Translations under genes and position numbers: made by a program
The notes under the pieces: model-generated
Seen by the model: the letters and a program-made list of their open reading frames with translations, nothing else
What the model was told of the DNA's origin: nothing
Databases searched by the model: none
Source of the DNA: Amoebophrya sp. A120
Taxonomy: Eukaryota > Sar > Dinophyceae > Syndiniales > Amoebophryaceae
Assembly: GCA_905178155.1 (NCBI GenBank)
Contig: CAJINV010000007.1
Location: forward strand, 2,833,151 to 2,897,150
Direction of reading: 5' to 3'
Length of the DNA stretch: 64,000 nucleotides
Shown here: piece by piece, positions 1 to 11,600 of the stretch
Position numbering within the stretch: position 1 is the stretch's first letter
Layout of the letters: every line of letters starts with the position of its first letter

Positions 1-543
1 TAACGAAGAAAACCACGATCATTGAAGCTCGCGGACACACACTATTGACGGCTGTGAAGAACAAAAAAAAATCCCTTACTGACGGAACGGCGAGAAGAAA
101 ACACGATTCTGAGCGAGATATTTTGTAGGTACGAGTTGAGCTTGAGGGGACAAACTGCACGAAAAAAAAAATCACGATGGAGTCATGGCTGAACGAGTTG
201 GTAGATCGATTACGATTGCATGCTGCTGTGTTTCACTTTCACATCAATTTACAACCCAGAGCCAGACGACACGAAATGATTCATTCGCAAAAAAACGACA
301 CGTTTTTCGCACGATTCCTTTTTTCGACGTTTTATTGACCAAAAAATTGAGCGGTCGAGGTCGACGACCCATAGAAAATATACTCTTCATTCTCATCGCT
401 GTTGGCTTTCGCATCAAAAAAAAAACGAACAAATAAGGATAGACCAGTTTGTCAATGTCATTCTGGCTGACGCGGCCGAAAAATGTGCAGCGAATTGAGT
501 GGGACTGGATAGACGTCGATCTAGAGCTAAGCAAACCATTTCA
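1..543. other. Flanking sequence without a supported gene
   Basis: Short overlapping reading frames on both strands, A-runs and no recognisable domain. It lies downstream of the 3' end of the gene at 544-3216, so it is probably 3' UTR and intergenic DNA. Confidence 0.5.
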
Positions 544-3216
544 TCAACACAAGCTCTTGAGTGCCTGTACGATGTCGGGCTCGTTATCCGGCATCTGCTC
601 TCCTTGCGCTCTAGTTTCTGAATTTGAGTTAAAGACGGAGCAACCCCGTAGATGAAGTTGCTCACGGCCGACCCGGTTGCCTAGAGTTTCATCCATACCA
701 AAAAGCTTGCTCGCTGCCTCCCAGATCACCGCGAGTTGATTCTTCTGGTACCGCAAGTCACATGCGTGCAGGCATTGCAGTAAGGCTTTCTGGACTCGCA
801 GCCGCTGTGCTCCAGCTTCACGAGGAGTACGCCTAGCGGTGACAATAGTGTCAATAACATCCTTGTCCTGCTCTGACGGAGACGCAGAACCACTGAGTTC
901 AGCACACCGTGGGCGCTCTGGGGGCTTCCCAGAAGTTCCGCCTAGAAAAATCCTGGCTCCCCGGAACAGGGTCGCTAGCGTTTTCGTGTTCACTGCCCGT
1001 TTCAGGTTCTCTGTCGGAGTTGTTCGGGAACGGGAAGTCAACGATTCCACCGTGTCCGCAAGCCTGTCCAAAAGCGGCGAGGCATGCATCGTGAGGATTG
1101 TCGCTGCCAACTCCGTTTGCTCCCTTCCATCGTTGCTCGCGGCGAGGAAAAGCCGGCTAAGGGCATTGATGCTCTTTGCCAGTGGGGAGAGCAAAGTGGG
1201 GGAACAAGAGCTGTCAGTATCTAGTATTCCGGAAGATGCAGGAAAGTCCGCAAGATGAATTCCGATCTTCGAGAAATCAACTGAGTTTAGACACCGTTGC
1301 ACTAAAGTCTGTAGGTTGTGGTGGTTTGGTAGACAAACGTCACAGCTCGCGAAACTCCACTCAACGAAGGAAGCGCAGCAATTGAGCAGTTGCGCAACCT
1401 CCTCGGCGGTGCGGCCTTGCACAGGGTTCTGTGTACTTGATAAAGCTCGTCCCATTTCAGAAGTGCAACCAGTTGTTGTAGCATTCCTGGCTCTGTTCTT
1501 TCCGCCAGCAAGAAACACGGCCTCGAAAAGTCGCATGGTGGTTTCGAAGTTTTGCCATTTCCTTGTCAAGAACGCTGCTGACGACAATGAAGATCCAACT
1601 TCTGCTACCAGAAACAAGCCCCCGGGTCGGAGCAGGAAACTGCGCTGCGTGGGGTCCAGGCTATGGCGATGTAGCAGCACAGCCTTTTGTAATTGAAAGG
1701 CAAGGGCTTCGAATCTTTCGTCCGTTTCGTCTTTTGCGATAGCATCTCCGGGATAATCATCGAGATGAGCGTAGAGATTTCTACTAGAAGCTCCTCTCTG
1801 CTGAAAAACCGCTTTTCTTCTCTTGTGCAAAAAGCAAAACACCTCTACTCCCTCCACGATCCCAACCAAGTCACGCATTCGCCGTCGCTGCGCGTCGAGG
1901 ACCCTTGCTCTCGCGAGGACATCGTCGTGAAGGTCAACACTATTTCGCGGCGGTTTTCTCGTGCTGCGAGAATTTGTCTCGCCAACGGGGGCAACAGCTT
2001 TATCCTCGTAGTACATCTGCGGCAACTCTCTTCCATTTAGAAAAGCCGCTGGCAATACACACTTTTCCAAGTGTACAAACAACAACTTCGCGATCAGCTG
2101 GTCGCTCGACCCACAGAGCTTCGCCGTTCTGGTCTCTGGCCTCGCCAACTTCTGCACCCGGGCGCGCAGCCGGGGGAGAAACTGCAAGTCAGTGGCGGCG
2201 GCACCCTGGTCGCGGCGTCGCGGTTCTGCTGCATCCCCAACCATCTGCTGTCCACCTTGCGAAGTAGGTGTTGTCCATGCTGTTGAGCCCTCGAGATTTC
2301 TCGCGAACATCGTCTCCACCTGTTCCACATTTCTACAGCCGAGCATGAACGAACTGGAGGGAAGCAAGACGTTCAAGAGCAGAATCGTGTCCCGCGCGGT
2401 GAAGGAGTCCAGGATCATGAAAGCGCGGTTCAAAACCTTCTGCCAGGACACCTCGTCGAAGGGCCCGTGCTTCGAGAGCCGCTCCAGCAGAAACGGCAGC
2501 GCCCGGTGCCCGACCCACGCGGCGCCGCCCAGCGTGCAGTAGGACACCGGTTTGGTGGAGTAGAACGGGTCTTCAAAGTCGACGGGGAGATCGGGTCCGG
2601 CTTGTCGTGGTTGCCCGTTTTGATCGAACACTTGATGGTCCTGGGACTGGATGGTGAACAGGGGACTCACTTGCTTGTGCCTCTTCATCGGTAAATTGTT
2701 TGGAGCAGGAAGAGATATTGTTGGACCCGCTGGTGCAGTCTGAACGCTGTTCCGCCAAAAGGCGCGCCGGGGGTCAGCAGTGGAGCCAACAGAGGGGGTG
2801 GCGGGTAAAGTGAAAGGAAGTGACGACGTGCTGCCTTGTCCATTCTCCAACGGAGCTGAGGATACCTCCCCATTATATCCTTGTGGCTGTCGTTCCTCGT
2901 TCGCATCATTCGGTCTAGCGCATAAGCGCGGACTATCCTGGTCAAAAATGCTGTGGTCGCTGTCGTCCACCGGAGCCCTCCTGTAGCTGTGCAAATCTTC
3001 ATCAGCGGTGCTGGTTTCCCTAGCTATACAAGCTGCCACTTCTCCTGCATCAACGCCACTTCCGGTTGTTCCGTCAGCAGGAAATTGGTAGTCGTTCGTC
3101 TGCGCGACCCGTGGACGCCGCTTCGCAGCCCGTGTCCATGAAGAGAAGCAGGCCCGGCGGACGGACGTGGAGGTCATCCTTGTGCTGGATGCTGGGCCCA
3201 ACATTGTCACGTACAT
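544..3216 (-). CDS. Unknown 890-aa protein, possible organelle targeting
   Basis: One uninterrupted minus-strand frame with an ATG at 3216 and a TGA at 544. I do not recognise the family. The first 35 residues are rich in Ser, Arg and Ala with almost no acidic residues, which would suit a mitochondrial-type presequence (inference). Residues about 60-210 are low complexity. The rest is Leu- and Ala-rich and probably helical, with a stretch around 'LNRAFMILDSFTARDTI' that resembles helical-repeat organelle RNA-binding proteins only in general character. There is no membrane segment, no catalytic motif and no introner element. The opposite-strand frames over it are short. It is a real gene by length and codon periodicity, but its function is open. 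Confidence 0.75.
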   Translation of the reverse strand: MYVTMLGPASSTRMTSTSVRRACFSSWTRAAKRRPRVAQTNDYQFPADGTTGSGVDAGEVAACIARETSTADEDLHSYRRAPVDDSDHSIFDQDSPRLCARPNDANEERQPQGYNGEVSSAPLENGQGSTSSLPFTLPATPSVGSTADPRRAFWRNSVQTAPAGPTISLPAPNNLPMKRHKQVSPLFTIQSQDHQVFDQNGQPRQAGPDLPVDFEDPFYSTKPVSYCTLGGAAWVGHRALPFLLERLSKHGPFDEVSWQKVLNRAFMILDSFTARDTILLLNVLLPSSSFMLGCRNVEQVETMFARNLEGSTAWTTPTSQGGQQMVGDAAEPRRRDQGAAATDLQFLPRLRARVQKLARPETRTAKLCGSSDQLIAKLLFVHLEKCVLPAAFLNGRELPQMYYEDKAVAPVGETNSRSTRKPPRNSVDLHDDVLARARVLDAQRRRMRDLVGIVEGVEVFCFLHKRRKAVFQQRGASSRNLYAHLDDYPGDAIAKDETDERFEALAFQLQKAVLLHRHSLDPTQRSFLLRPGGLFLVAEVGSSLSSAAFLTRKWQNFETTMRLFEAVFLAGGKNRARNATTTGCTSEMGRALSSTQNPVQGRTAEEVAQLLNCCASFVEWSFASCDVCLPNHHNLQTLVQRCLNSVDFSKIGIHLADFPASSGILDTDSSCSPTLLSPLAKSINALSRLFLAASNDGREQTELAATILTMHASPLLDRLADTVESLTSRSRTTPTENLKRAVNTKTLATLFRGARIFLGGTSGKPPERPRCAELSGSASPSEQDKDVIDTIVTARRTPREAGAQRLRVQKALLQCLHACDLRYQKNQLAVIWEAASKLFGMDETLGNRVGREQLHLRGCSVFNSNSETRAQGEQMPDNEPDIVQALKSLC

Positions 3217-3613
3217 GTTTCATCGCAGCTCTACTGTGATGGCATCGCCAGCAGTGGGTGGAACTTATGTACTGCAACTGGAACTGCTTTCGTTGAAGCG
3301 GACGACAATAAACGCTAGAAAACACCGCGCTCTTTTGGATATCTTCAAAAACAACTTCTGAAGACGATGTGCAATAATTCACGAGGCAGTACGCCCGAGG
3401 CAAAACATTCGTTGAACAGTCATTTCAACGTCGAGAGAAATCAGATGGAAGTTGAAACACTAGCTGCTCCTGGAGAACCAAATTAGGCGCATAGATCAAC
3501 GAGGAGCGACCCTGGTTCTGTAGTTTCTTCCACAACATAGATTTCCGTCATTCTGTACTTATTCGTTCTTGTCGCGACATCTTCCATTTTTGTTTTCGAG
3601 GGGTACTCCATCC
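3217..3613. other. Intergenic spacer
   Basis: No domain, RNA gene or repeat seen; presumed 5' region of the gene on the left and 3' region of the METTL26-like gene on the right. Confidence 0.5.
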
Positions 3614-4639
3614 CTAGAGTTTCACCCGCACATCATTGGGCGCACCCGCAAAGCCCCTTTGAAAAACCAGCAAAAAGTTATTCGCGGGCATTTCGTGGAT
3701 TTTTTCCATCAGAAACCCGGCTCCGTTCGCCAATTTCTCCACGTCCTCCACATCGCGATAGCCCCAGCTGGGGTTCCTCTGCCGCAAATCCGCATCAAAA
3801 TCCCGGTTAGATTCTGTCGTGAAGGCATTATTGCGTCGAAACGGCCCGTAGATGAGAACCACTTTGGAGGATTCTCCCGCCGCAAGAACAGAGGCACTAT
3901 TTGATCCCCCGCCCTCTTTCAGCATCGTTTTTGGCACAACCTTCTTCCAAAAGTTTTCCGTCGCCTCCCATTCACTGATATGCGTGAAATTGCACGCGAA
4001 GAGGATGTCATACGGGTGCGCCATACTTGTGAGGGCACTGTCATCTCCCTGTGTTGTTGCAGTTGCGCCACTTCCAAACAGTGAGGAGCTTTCCACTTGT
4101 AACAGATCCAACACCTTTGGCTCCGCGACCACCACATTGCCCTTGGCTACGGAAGTAGTTGATGTTGACCCGTCTTCTTTAAATCCCGCACTTGGCGGAG
4201 GTGCAAAGATCCTGGCGACCATTCCCTCGTCCTTTTCGGTCTGCTGATACAATACCATTGCGGTTTGGCCTGCAGCTGTTGCTGGCGTGCTGCGCGGTTC
4301 CGCTTTCGCAACAATCTCGTGGCATTTCTCCGCAAAAAGCTCCGCGTGCGCCCCCGTGCCGGCAGCAACTTCGAGAACACGAAGAGGCAAACAAGCTCTT
4401 TCTGTTTTTGAGGAAAGCAACTCCACAAAATAGGGCTCGAGCTTCTCCCAAATCGGTCCGCGGTTGCGGAGGGACGCCGGATGGTGCTCGACAGCCATTT
4501 TTGGGATTGATGAAGCAGGTTTCAAAATGAAATTTGGGAAAAGCTGTGCGGTGTTCGTGTGCAGATTGTTGTAAAATGGTAAGCCAATAAACCGGAGACA
4601 GGAAAGACTCTTTTTGGGATGATTGCTGTGGTAAAACAT
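3614..4639 (-). CDS. METTL26/DUF938-like SAM-dependent methyltransferase
   Basis: A single frame of 341 codons from the ATG at 4639. The ATG at 4498 begins just before the conserved domain and gives 294 aa. Known family: METTL26 (C16orf13, DUF938), a Rossmann-fold methyltransferase of unknown substrate. Visible matches are the SAM-binding motif I 'LEVAAGTGAHAELFA', the 'FACNFTHISEWEATE' strand and helix, 'LIYGPFRRNNAFTTESN', 'FDADLRQRNPSWGYRD' and the terminal 'MPANN', all in family order. Unusual: about 60-70 low-complexity residues are inserted between motif I and 'FACNFTHIS'. The optional N-terminal 47 residues are basic and hydrophobic and could target an organelle (inference). No introner element is present. 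Confidence 0.9.
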   Translation of the reverse strand: MFYHSNHPKKSLSCLRFIGLPFYNNLHTNTAQLFPNFILKPASSIPKMAVEHHPASLRNRGPIWEKLEPYFVELLSSKTERACLPLRVLEVAAGTGAHAELFAEKCHEIVAKAEPRSTPATAAGQTAMVLYQQTEKDEGMVARIFAPPPSAGFKEDGSTSTTSVAKGNVVVAEPKVLDLLQVESSSLFGSGATATTQGDDSALTSMAHPYDILFACNFTHISEWEATENFWKKVVPKTMLKEGGGSNSASVLAAGESSKVVLIYGPFRRNNAFTTESNRDFDADLRQRNPSWGYRDVEDVEKLANGAGFLMEKIHEMPANNFLLVFQRGFAGAPNDVRVKL

Positions 4640-5249
4640 CAACTGCAACTTGCTTGAGAAAACTTTGCTTCTGTAGTAGAACTGTTTCTCTTTCTGTACT
4701 AGAGACGCATATTACTAGTTGGAAAAACTACAAACAGCTCGTACGAAAGCTAAGGCTATGCCGAAGATAATACTCTAACATGCCAGAGTTTGAAATTTAC
4801 GCTATAGGCAAAGTACTTGAACGGATCACTTTGATCGTCCTGCCGATGCCTTCAACGAACCGCACGGAAAGCCACGGTGTTGGCAGCCTCTGATCGCCTT
4901 CAACTTCAAGTACGAAGACGCCTTCAAGTATACATCAACTGTCCACCTCCGGATCACGGACTCATCGCAACTGACCTTTACTTCTTTTAGCGGATCTTCC
5001 ACCTTCTCCTCGATCTTCAGTTACTTCTTTGTGTCTAAGCCTCTTGAACACAAAAGTTTTGCACGAGTCTTAAAATCAGTCGTACACATAAATTTATTGA
5101 CTTTAGTCGCTTCCCGCAGCACAGTAGCTTACATTCAGCACTTTCTCTTTCTGGTCGTTTTTCTTTGTCGCTATCGAGAAAGAGAATAAATCTAGGACGG
5201 CATGACTGTGAAGAAACTTGTCCTTTGGTAGGAGCGGCTTCTGCGGCTC
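4640..5249. other. Intergenic spacer
   Basis: AT-rich, no coding or structured signal recognised. Confidence 0.5.
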
Positions 5250-8126
5250 TTACCGAGCATCACCTCCGAACGCGTTTTCAAACAGCTGACAAACCTGGCT
5301 CGGTGTTGCCCCATCCTGTTCCAGATAGAACTCTTCCAAAATATTGCCGACAGTCTTCAACTCCTCGACTACGCCAAACCCCAACTCCCATTGCCCGTGC
5401 ACATACGTCGAGGCGAATTCCGCCCGTCGCCTTCTCTTCGCGGTTATTGTTTTCGCCATTTTTGTTGTGTTGAGATCCAAATTATGATCTTTTCCCTCTG
5501 CGTTAAAAGCTTCTCCACCGCTCGGACTGCTATTCAGAAACTCGACGTAGTTTCCCGTCCGCCGTCGCAGAACGAACTCCTCGCTCGAATGAACAAGCGT
5601 CTCTTCTGCCTGCGCTGTTTTTGCCTCATCAAAGCACGGCAGCTTCTTTGTTTTCTCGTAGAAGCACTGGGCCAGCTGCTCGAAGGCGTGGAAAATCGCC
5701 TCCCCAACGGGACAGCCTTCGCCGTCGCTGGGCGTTTTGTCGTAGTGCACATGGAGAAAAAGAGCGAGGAGGGCGAGGGGGATTTCTCGGGTGGTATCAC
5801 ATGAGGAAGATGAAGCCGTCGCTTTTGATGCGCGTGAGTTTGTCTGAACGGGAAGCACAAATGTATCGGGATGCTGGACTTGATGTTTCTGAATGTCGTC
5901 ATCTGCAGCACTTTTTACGACATTTCCTTCTGACGAAGCCGGGGACGCTTCTACGCCTTCTTCCTTCGAGAACATCCAAAATTCCGCTGCTCGCCGTGCG
6001 ATGTCGATAATCGCAGAAGCCTGCATCGCAGTGCTCGCTCCTCCTTCCGCCGGTTGTTCTCCCGCAAGTCTCCCTGCGTTCGCCTGTCGTGGCAAGTCGT
6101 TGTTCTCACCACGATTACCTGCTTCCATCTTCCGCCCACAACTTTTCTTCAAGAAGAACGGCCCGACGGAAATTCGCGGGTATTCCACCTTCAGGATTTT
6201 GGGTCTCTGCGAACTTTTCGACCCGTCATAGGTGCTCGACTTACTGGAATCGCTGCGGGTGTCGTTCCTTGCAGTTCCAGTCCGTTCGTCCGTCGTTTGC
6301 GTTTCACCTTCCTCGGACAGACAGTAAGCTTTCGGAAATTTGCGCAGAATCTGGTCGAATTTCGCCTTCTCCTTCACCTCTACGGTGACGCGTAGCTGCA
6401 TGCAGTCGAAACAATTATTCTCAATTGTAAAGCCGAACCCGAGCAAGAGCTCCTCATTTCCCTTCGGTCCGTAGTTGTTGAAAACTTCCTGGCCCGGCTG
6501 GAGCTCCAGCTCGAAAGTATCGGCTTGCTCAGGCTTCACACACAGAACCACGTCCGCGTCTTCTGTAGTAGTTTTGGCTGATAGGACTGTGTTTCGACCA
6601 CTTGCTTCCACCGTACTACTTTGTTCGTTTCTTTTTTTATCCCCACTTACAACATCCTCGTCGAATAAACACCCCATCAGAGTCCGTTTCTTCCTTTGCG
6701 AGGAAGACGGTTGCTCCAGTTCTTGCAGCACCGCGGGCGAAATCTCAGCTGCCTGATTTTGGTCTTCTTGATGCCCGGCGCCCGTCGTCGATGCTTGCAG
6801 TTCTTTTGCCTTGTTCTCGAAATAGCGACAGACCTCAACAGGGTTATCCACCGCCTTGTGGTTAAAAACATCGATCAGGGGGAGCATGACCGGGCAAGTT
6901 GAATTCTTCTTCAAAGCCGCCGTAAACGCGCGCGACGTGTAGACCGACCGTGCCCACTTCCACTCCTCGAGGCAAATCCCATACTGGGGAAAAGCGAAGG
7001 TGTCGACCTGGCACTTCAAGATTTCGACCAGCCGGGTGGTTTCCAGTAGCAAGTTCGTCTGCGGCAGAAACTGGTGCAAATCCTCCGTGCTCCAGTGCGT
7101 AGGGTCGTCGGGGCCGAAATCGGAGTCAGGGTCGTGGTCGTTTATCTGCGGTTTTGCACTTTGTTCGTAGTCACAGGTGCTGCTGGTAGAAGAGGAACCA
7201 GCGGGCGTGGGATTTTTAGCCATGCCAGTCGCGCCATCGCGGTCCTCAGAAGGTGGTGGTGGTGATGGTGCTCCTGCTCCTCCAGACGCTGCAGTGCAAA
7301 TCTTTCGAACCTTCGCCTCCGGCTGCATGTCGTCGTGATGGACTTTTCCTTGCTTGTTTTTACTCAACTCCTCTTCGCCCGAAAAACCTTCTTTTCTCCC
7401 TTCTGCCCCGTAAACAATCGGCGGCAGACTCTGGATGTACCCGCCGTATTCTCTTGATTCCAGCCGTCCGGTCTTTACCATGACCAGAAAGACCCACAGG
7501 TCCTGCACGCCCGACCAATTCTCCAGCTCCTTTGGCGGCTGCTTCCGGCAGCACTCTGGGAGGTCATTGCACGACAGAATCGCATTTGCCGGAATCTTCG
7601 CAAAGAAAGGGCTGTCGGTCTCGAAGGAGGTGGTTGAAGCAGGATCACAAAACTTCCCCAAGTCTTCCCTCACCCGAATGTGCATCCCCTTTTCTTTTGT
7701 GAACGCGACTTCCAGGTAATTCGGCAACTCGCATTTCTTCTCGGCCAGCCACGCTTTCAAGATTTCCAAGCGCTGCTGCGGTGAAGTTGTACTACTTCTA
7801 GCTGGTGCAACTACAGAAGGTCTCGTGTTCTTCACAGGAGGATTGTCAGGGACAGACGCGGATGCTTGTCGTGGTCGTGATCCTTTTTCATCTTTATCCT
7901 CCTCTTTCATCTCCGAGGAAGCTTTCCTAGTCGCTTGTTCGTCCATTGCGTCTGTCGGAGGGGTGGGCGGGGTCGCGGTCAGGACGTGTTCTTCTTGGTC
8001 CTCCGCCTCTTCACTGGTTGGTCGTTTAGTCACACTTGTGTCGAGCGTTTTCGCGGCTGAAGACGCAGACGGAGTCGTGCTGGTAACCACGCCCACTCCA
8101 GAGCTTACATCCGCGGCGGTAGGCAT
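5250..8126 (-). CDS. SET-domain protein methyltransferase, SETD3/Rubisco-LSMT type
   Basis: An uninterrupted frame of 958 codons with an ATG at 8126. Residues 1-115 are low complexity. A split SET domain follows: the N-terminal half at about 125-225 ('LPNYLEVAFTKEKGMHI'), a 120-residue charged insert, then the SET core. The core carries 'LPLIDVFNHK' near residue 419, the substrate/SAM-site NH motif. It also carries 'GQEVFNNYGPKGNEELLLGF' near residue 550, the catalytic Tyr motif of the SETD3/4/6 and plant LSMT group. The C-terminal 350 residues would hold the LSMT-type substrate-binding domain, again with inserts. The family methylates Lys or His in proteins and the substrate here is unknown. 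No intron is seen despite the length. Confidence 0.88.
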   Translation of the reverse strand: MPTAADVSSGVGVVTSTTPSASSAAKTLDTSVTKRPTSEEAEDQEEHVLTATPPTPPTDAMDEQATRKASSEMKEEDKDEKGSRPRQASASVPDNPPVKNTRPSVVAPARSSTTSPQQRLEILKAWLAEKKCELPNYLEVAFTKEKGMHIRVREDLGKFCDPASTTSFETDSPFFAKIPANAILSCNDLPECCRKQPPKELENWSGVQDLWVFLVMVKTGRLESREYGGYIQSLPPIVYGAEGRKEGFSGEEELSKNKQGKVHHDDMQPEAKVRKICTAASGGAGAPSPPPPSEDRDGATGMAKNPTPAGSSSTSSTCDYEQSAKPQINDHDPDSDFGPDDPTHWSTEDLHQFLPQTNLLLETTRLVEILKCQVDTFAFPQYGICLEEWKWARSVYTSRAFTAALKKNSTCPVMLPLIDVFNHKAVDNPVEVCRYFENKAKELQASTTGAGHQEDQNQAAEISPAVLQELEQPSSSQRKKRTLMGCLFDEDVVSGDKKRNEQSSTVEASGRNTVLSAKTTTEDADVVLCVKPEQADTFELELQPGQEVFNNYGPKGNEELLLGFGFTIENNCFDCMQLRVTVEVKEKAKFDQILRKFPKAYCLSEEGETQTTDERTGTARNDTRSDSSKSSTYDGSKSSQRPKILKVEYPRISVGPFFLKKSCGRKMEAGNRGENNDLPRQANAGRLAGEQPAEGGASTAMQASAIIDIARRAAEFWMFSKEEGVEASPASSEGNVVKSAADDDIQKHQVQHPDTFVLPVQTNSRASKATASSSSCDTTREIPLALLALFLHVHYDKTPSDGEGCPVGEAIFHAFEQLAQCFYEKTKKLPCFDEAKTAQAEETLVHSSEEFVLRRRTGNYVEFLNSSPSGGEAFNAEGKDHNLDLNTTKMAKTITAKRRRRAEFASTYVHGQWELGFGVVEELKTVGNILEEFYLEQDGATPSQVCQLFENAFGGDAR

Positions 8127-8698
8127 GATTGACCACGGGGATGCTTTTTCGTAAAAATTGCGATCGAGAAGGGCGGAAAGACTAAAACAAGATTTCTACC
8201 GCGAAGACACCAGCCGACGGAGCATATGAGAAAATACAGGTTGCCTCAAGGGGTCATGTATTCCTCGCTGAGTCTCACTGGCGCTTCCGAATCTTGACGA
8301 AAAATTTTGATGTCGCTGGGTGTGGACCTGTGGTGGGAAATAAATGCTCACATGATACGAGAGATCATTCATTCTGGTTTGATCTTCAAGATCACAAGAT
8401 CAGAGAGAACTGAGGGGATCATCGACATGGTGAACTCTATTTCTTCAAAGAGCATCTTCAGATCGATTGGACCTCCATTTTCCGCCATGAATTCGGTTTT
8501 GGAGTAAAGATCCCAGAATGCAAATTTTGATCTTGTCCATCTTACCAGAACACCGCCATGGGCATCTGGTAGTCGGAAAAGATGCCTGCCCTGCTTGTGT
8601 AGTTAATGTTCCTGCGCCACTGAAATATTTCATACGTGTAGCAATTCGCATTTCATGCGCTGTGGCCTATTAGCTTTAGCTATCAAGTTATCTCTTCT
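8127..8698. other. Intergenic spacer
   Basis: Nothing recognised; contains the 3' flank of the gene ending at 8699. Confidence 0.5.
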
Positions 8699-11600
8699 TC
8701 ACAAATAAAGCAAATCGTTTTCGTATCCGTCCAGCAGCGCCGGCTGCTGCAGCTCGTCGGTGTTCGAAAGGACTTCGAGCATCGCGCTACTTTGCTCGTC
8801 CGGCGTGACCGCTAGTTCGGGTTCGAAAATGAGGCTCTGCTATCAACTGTAAAAATGTCTGGGTCTGGAAGAATCCACATTGTCATGCTGATTTTGGATT
8901 CTAAAAAAATCTGTATTGCATGAGCAGCAAAGAGAGTCCAAGTTTTGCTAGACGGACAGAGCATTTGTCGTGCGGTATAGGCCTCAGGAAGCCCTCACGA
9001 AGTCTGTGATGCTAGGGCAAGCATCACAGACAGCAGGAGTCATGCAAAATGTGCATGACAAACCTGGCAATCTTCCAGACCCAGACATTTTTACATTTGA
9101 TATCTGCCGCATGCTCGCGATCTGTTTCTTCGCGAACGCGGCCGCCGACTTGGTGGATTGCTTTTCCCCCTTTGGATTCAGCATGTCCAGCCGCGCCTTC
9201 TTCTCCTCCTCCGCCAGCTGGTCCGCGAAGTGTTGAAACTTTCGCATCAAATCCTCCATTATCTTCAAATGCAAAAGTGTCTGGGTCTGGAAGAGTGCGC
9301 GATTTGTCATGCAGCTTTTCCATGACCCATGAGGCCTGGAATGCAGGACCTAGCATGACAGATTCTGTGCGATCTCTCTCATGCCTATCCTGCATGAGAA
9401 ACTCCCTCCCGACTTGGTCAAAACTAGACGACTTTTGGTAATCATGCAACACAGATTTTTGCATGCTTCAGATTTAGCATGACAAGTTGCATTCTTAATC
9501 CAGACCCAGACATTTTTACATTTGATATCCATCGTCTCCAGCGCCTCGATCGCCTTTTTTGCCCCGGTTTCCAGCGTCGTCTCCACGTCTTGCGCGTACG
9601 ACTCGTAATCCTTCGTCGGCGGCTGGCAATTGCCCTCGTTCACGTCGCCGGTAGTGGGATCAAATTTCACCGCCGGGTTCTTCGAGCCACCTCCGCTATA
9701 AGTACCACCGAACGCAGAAGATGATGCACCTCCAGCGCCGGCCTGGTCTTTCTGGTCGTCGTAAATCCTTTTCAGCTCCCGCGCGTGAGCGTTCTTCAAG
9801 TGAGTGATCTCCTGCTCCGCCTTCTCCAGCTTCTCCGCGTCTGAATCTGTCGGGGAGTACTTTACCGGGGAAGGGTTTTGCACGCTATCAGCCGACGAAC
9901 CGCTTTGTCTGTTCTTTTGATCTTCCTTTTCATCGGCCTTTTTATCCTCGTCCGGCTTCTCTCCAGCAGAACCTTGTAGATTTTCTTGCTGTTGGATCTG
10001 CAACTCCGAAAACCCCCTGGCAGGGTCCACGACCGCGCAGGGGTCCGCGAAGTCGTGCTCCAATTCCGGAGTGACGGAGTATAAAAAATCGGGGAGAACC
10101 AGATAATGGTCCAGCTTGTTCTTCTTCGACGTTCTTGTACTTGCATCCAAGAGTGAAGATTCTTCGGCGAAAGAAGAGGAGGACAAAGGGAGTAACCCCG
10201 TTTCGTCTCCACTGTCGCCTGTTTTCCCTCCGGCGTCGCTCCCCGCAGCCACGGCTACCTCCCACATCCCATCTTCCCCTTCTTTGTCGTTCCACCTCCG
10301 GTATCAAATGTAAAAATGTCTGGGTCTGGAAGAATGCGCGACTTGTCATGCAGCTTTTCCATGACCCATGAGGTCTGGAATGCAGGACCTAACATGACAG
10401 ATTCTGTGCGATCTTTCTCATGCCTATCCTGCATCAGAAACTGCCTCCCGACTTGGTCAAAACTGGACGACTTTTGGTAATCATGCAACACAGATTTTTG
10501 CATGCTTCAGATTTAGCATGACAAGTTGCGTTCTTCCAGACCCAGACATTTTTACATTTGATATCCGGAGCTGTGCTTGGTTGTTATTCAGTTTGCTCCC
10601 CGCCCTCTGGTTCTCCTCGGACGCGTAGCTCGCCTTCTCCGTCGGAATTCCGCACATCAGCACGGCGTCACCCGGCCGGAAAGTCCGCGTTGTACTAGAG
10701 GCACTGGCGTTATTTTTATCCAATTGCTCCCCGGAGAGCAGTTCCGCGCGCTTTGTCTCCAAAACTTCCTTCAAACTGGCCATCTCGCTATCATCGTGCA
10801 AACAGAGCTCGATCGCGTACGGAAAAATTTTGTCCACCTCGCGCTGCCCATTCGGGGCGTTCTCCGACGAGAACGCGTTCTGTTCCAGCTTCGCGTGCAG
10901 CTGCGTTCGCGTTTCTTCCGGCAACAACGTGAAGGCGGTGGACAACTGCGACGCGAGGGCATTTGCGTCGAATCCTTGTTTATCGAAGTTATTTATTGGG
11001 CTATTTATCCCCCCTGAAGATGCAGTAGTTCTGCTCTTCGGGAAGAGGGGGAGCTGCTGCTTTTTACTTTTGCCATTTCCTGCTGCAATTTTCTTCAACA
11101 GCTCCGTGTAGTAAAACACCCTGTTGGTGAAGTCGTCCCCGTCGCCCGCGTAAAAAACATTCTCGTTAGATGACCCATCATCAGTCTGCCCTTCGTCCAA
11201 CTCGCAGTTCGTGACGGGCTTCAGCTGTAGCAACAACGCGTGGGCGCTGTGCTCCCTGATGTCCTCCGGCGTTTCGCTTACGTCGGTCGAGTGGCAGTTC
11301 GCACCGCAGCGCTGCACCGGATCGGTGCGCTTTGGACCGTCATCTGCGAAGGAAGCAAGCCGCTTGTTCGTGGTTTTATGATGGTGTTGTTCGACGAAAG
11401 AGGAGGAAATTTGTGTTGGAGATGGAGTTCTACTTGCGAGCTCCGGATCATAATTACCTCCGACATATTCGCTTTCCTTGTGCTGCCGCTTCAAAAGAAA
11501 CGATTCCGCAAGCTCCTCATACGAGTCGTGCTTCGGATCGTGGTGGTGCTGGTGCACTTGATTTATTTCGTGCCTCTGTTGCTTGTGTTGGTTGCTGATG

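Noticed and set aside
9350-10267. Peptide CKNVWVW at several exon ends as a conserved domain
   Set aside because: It is the translated terminus of family-1 introner elements read past the exon boundary.
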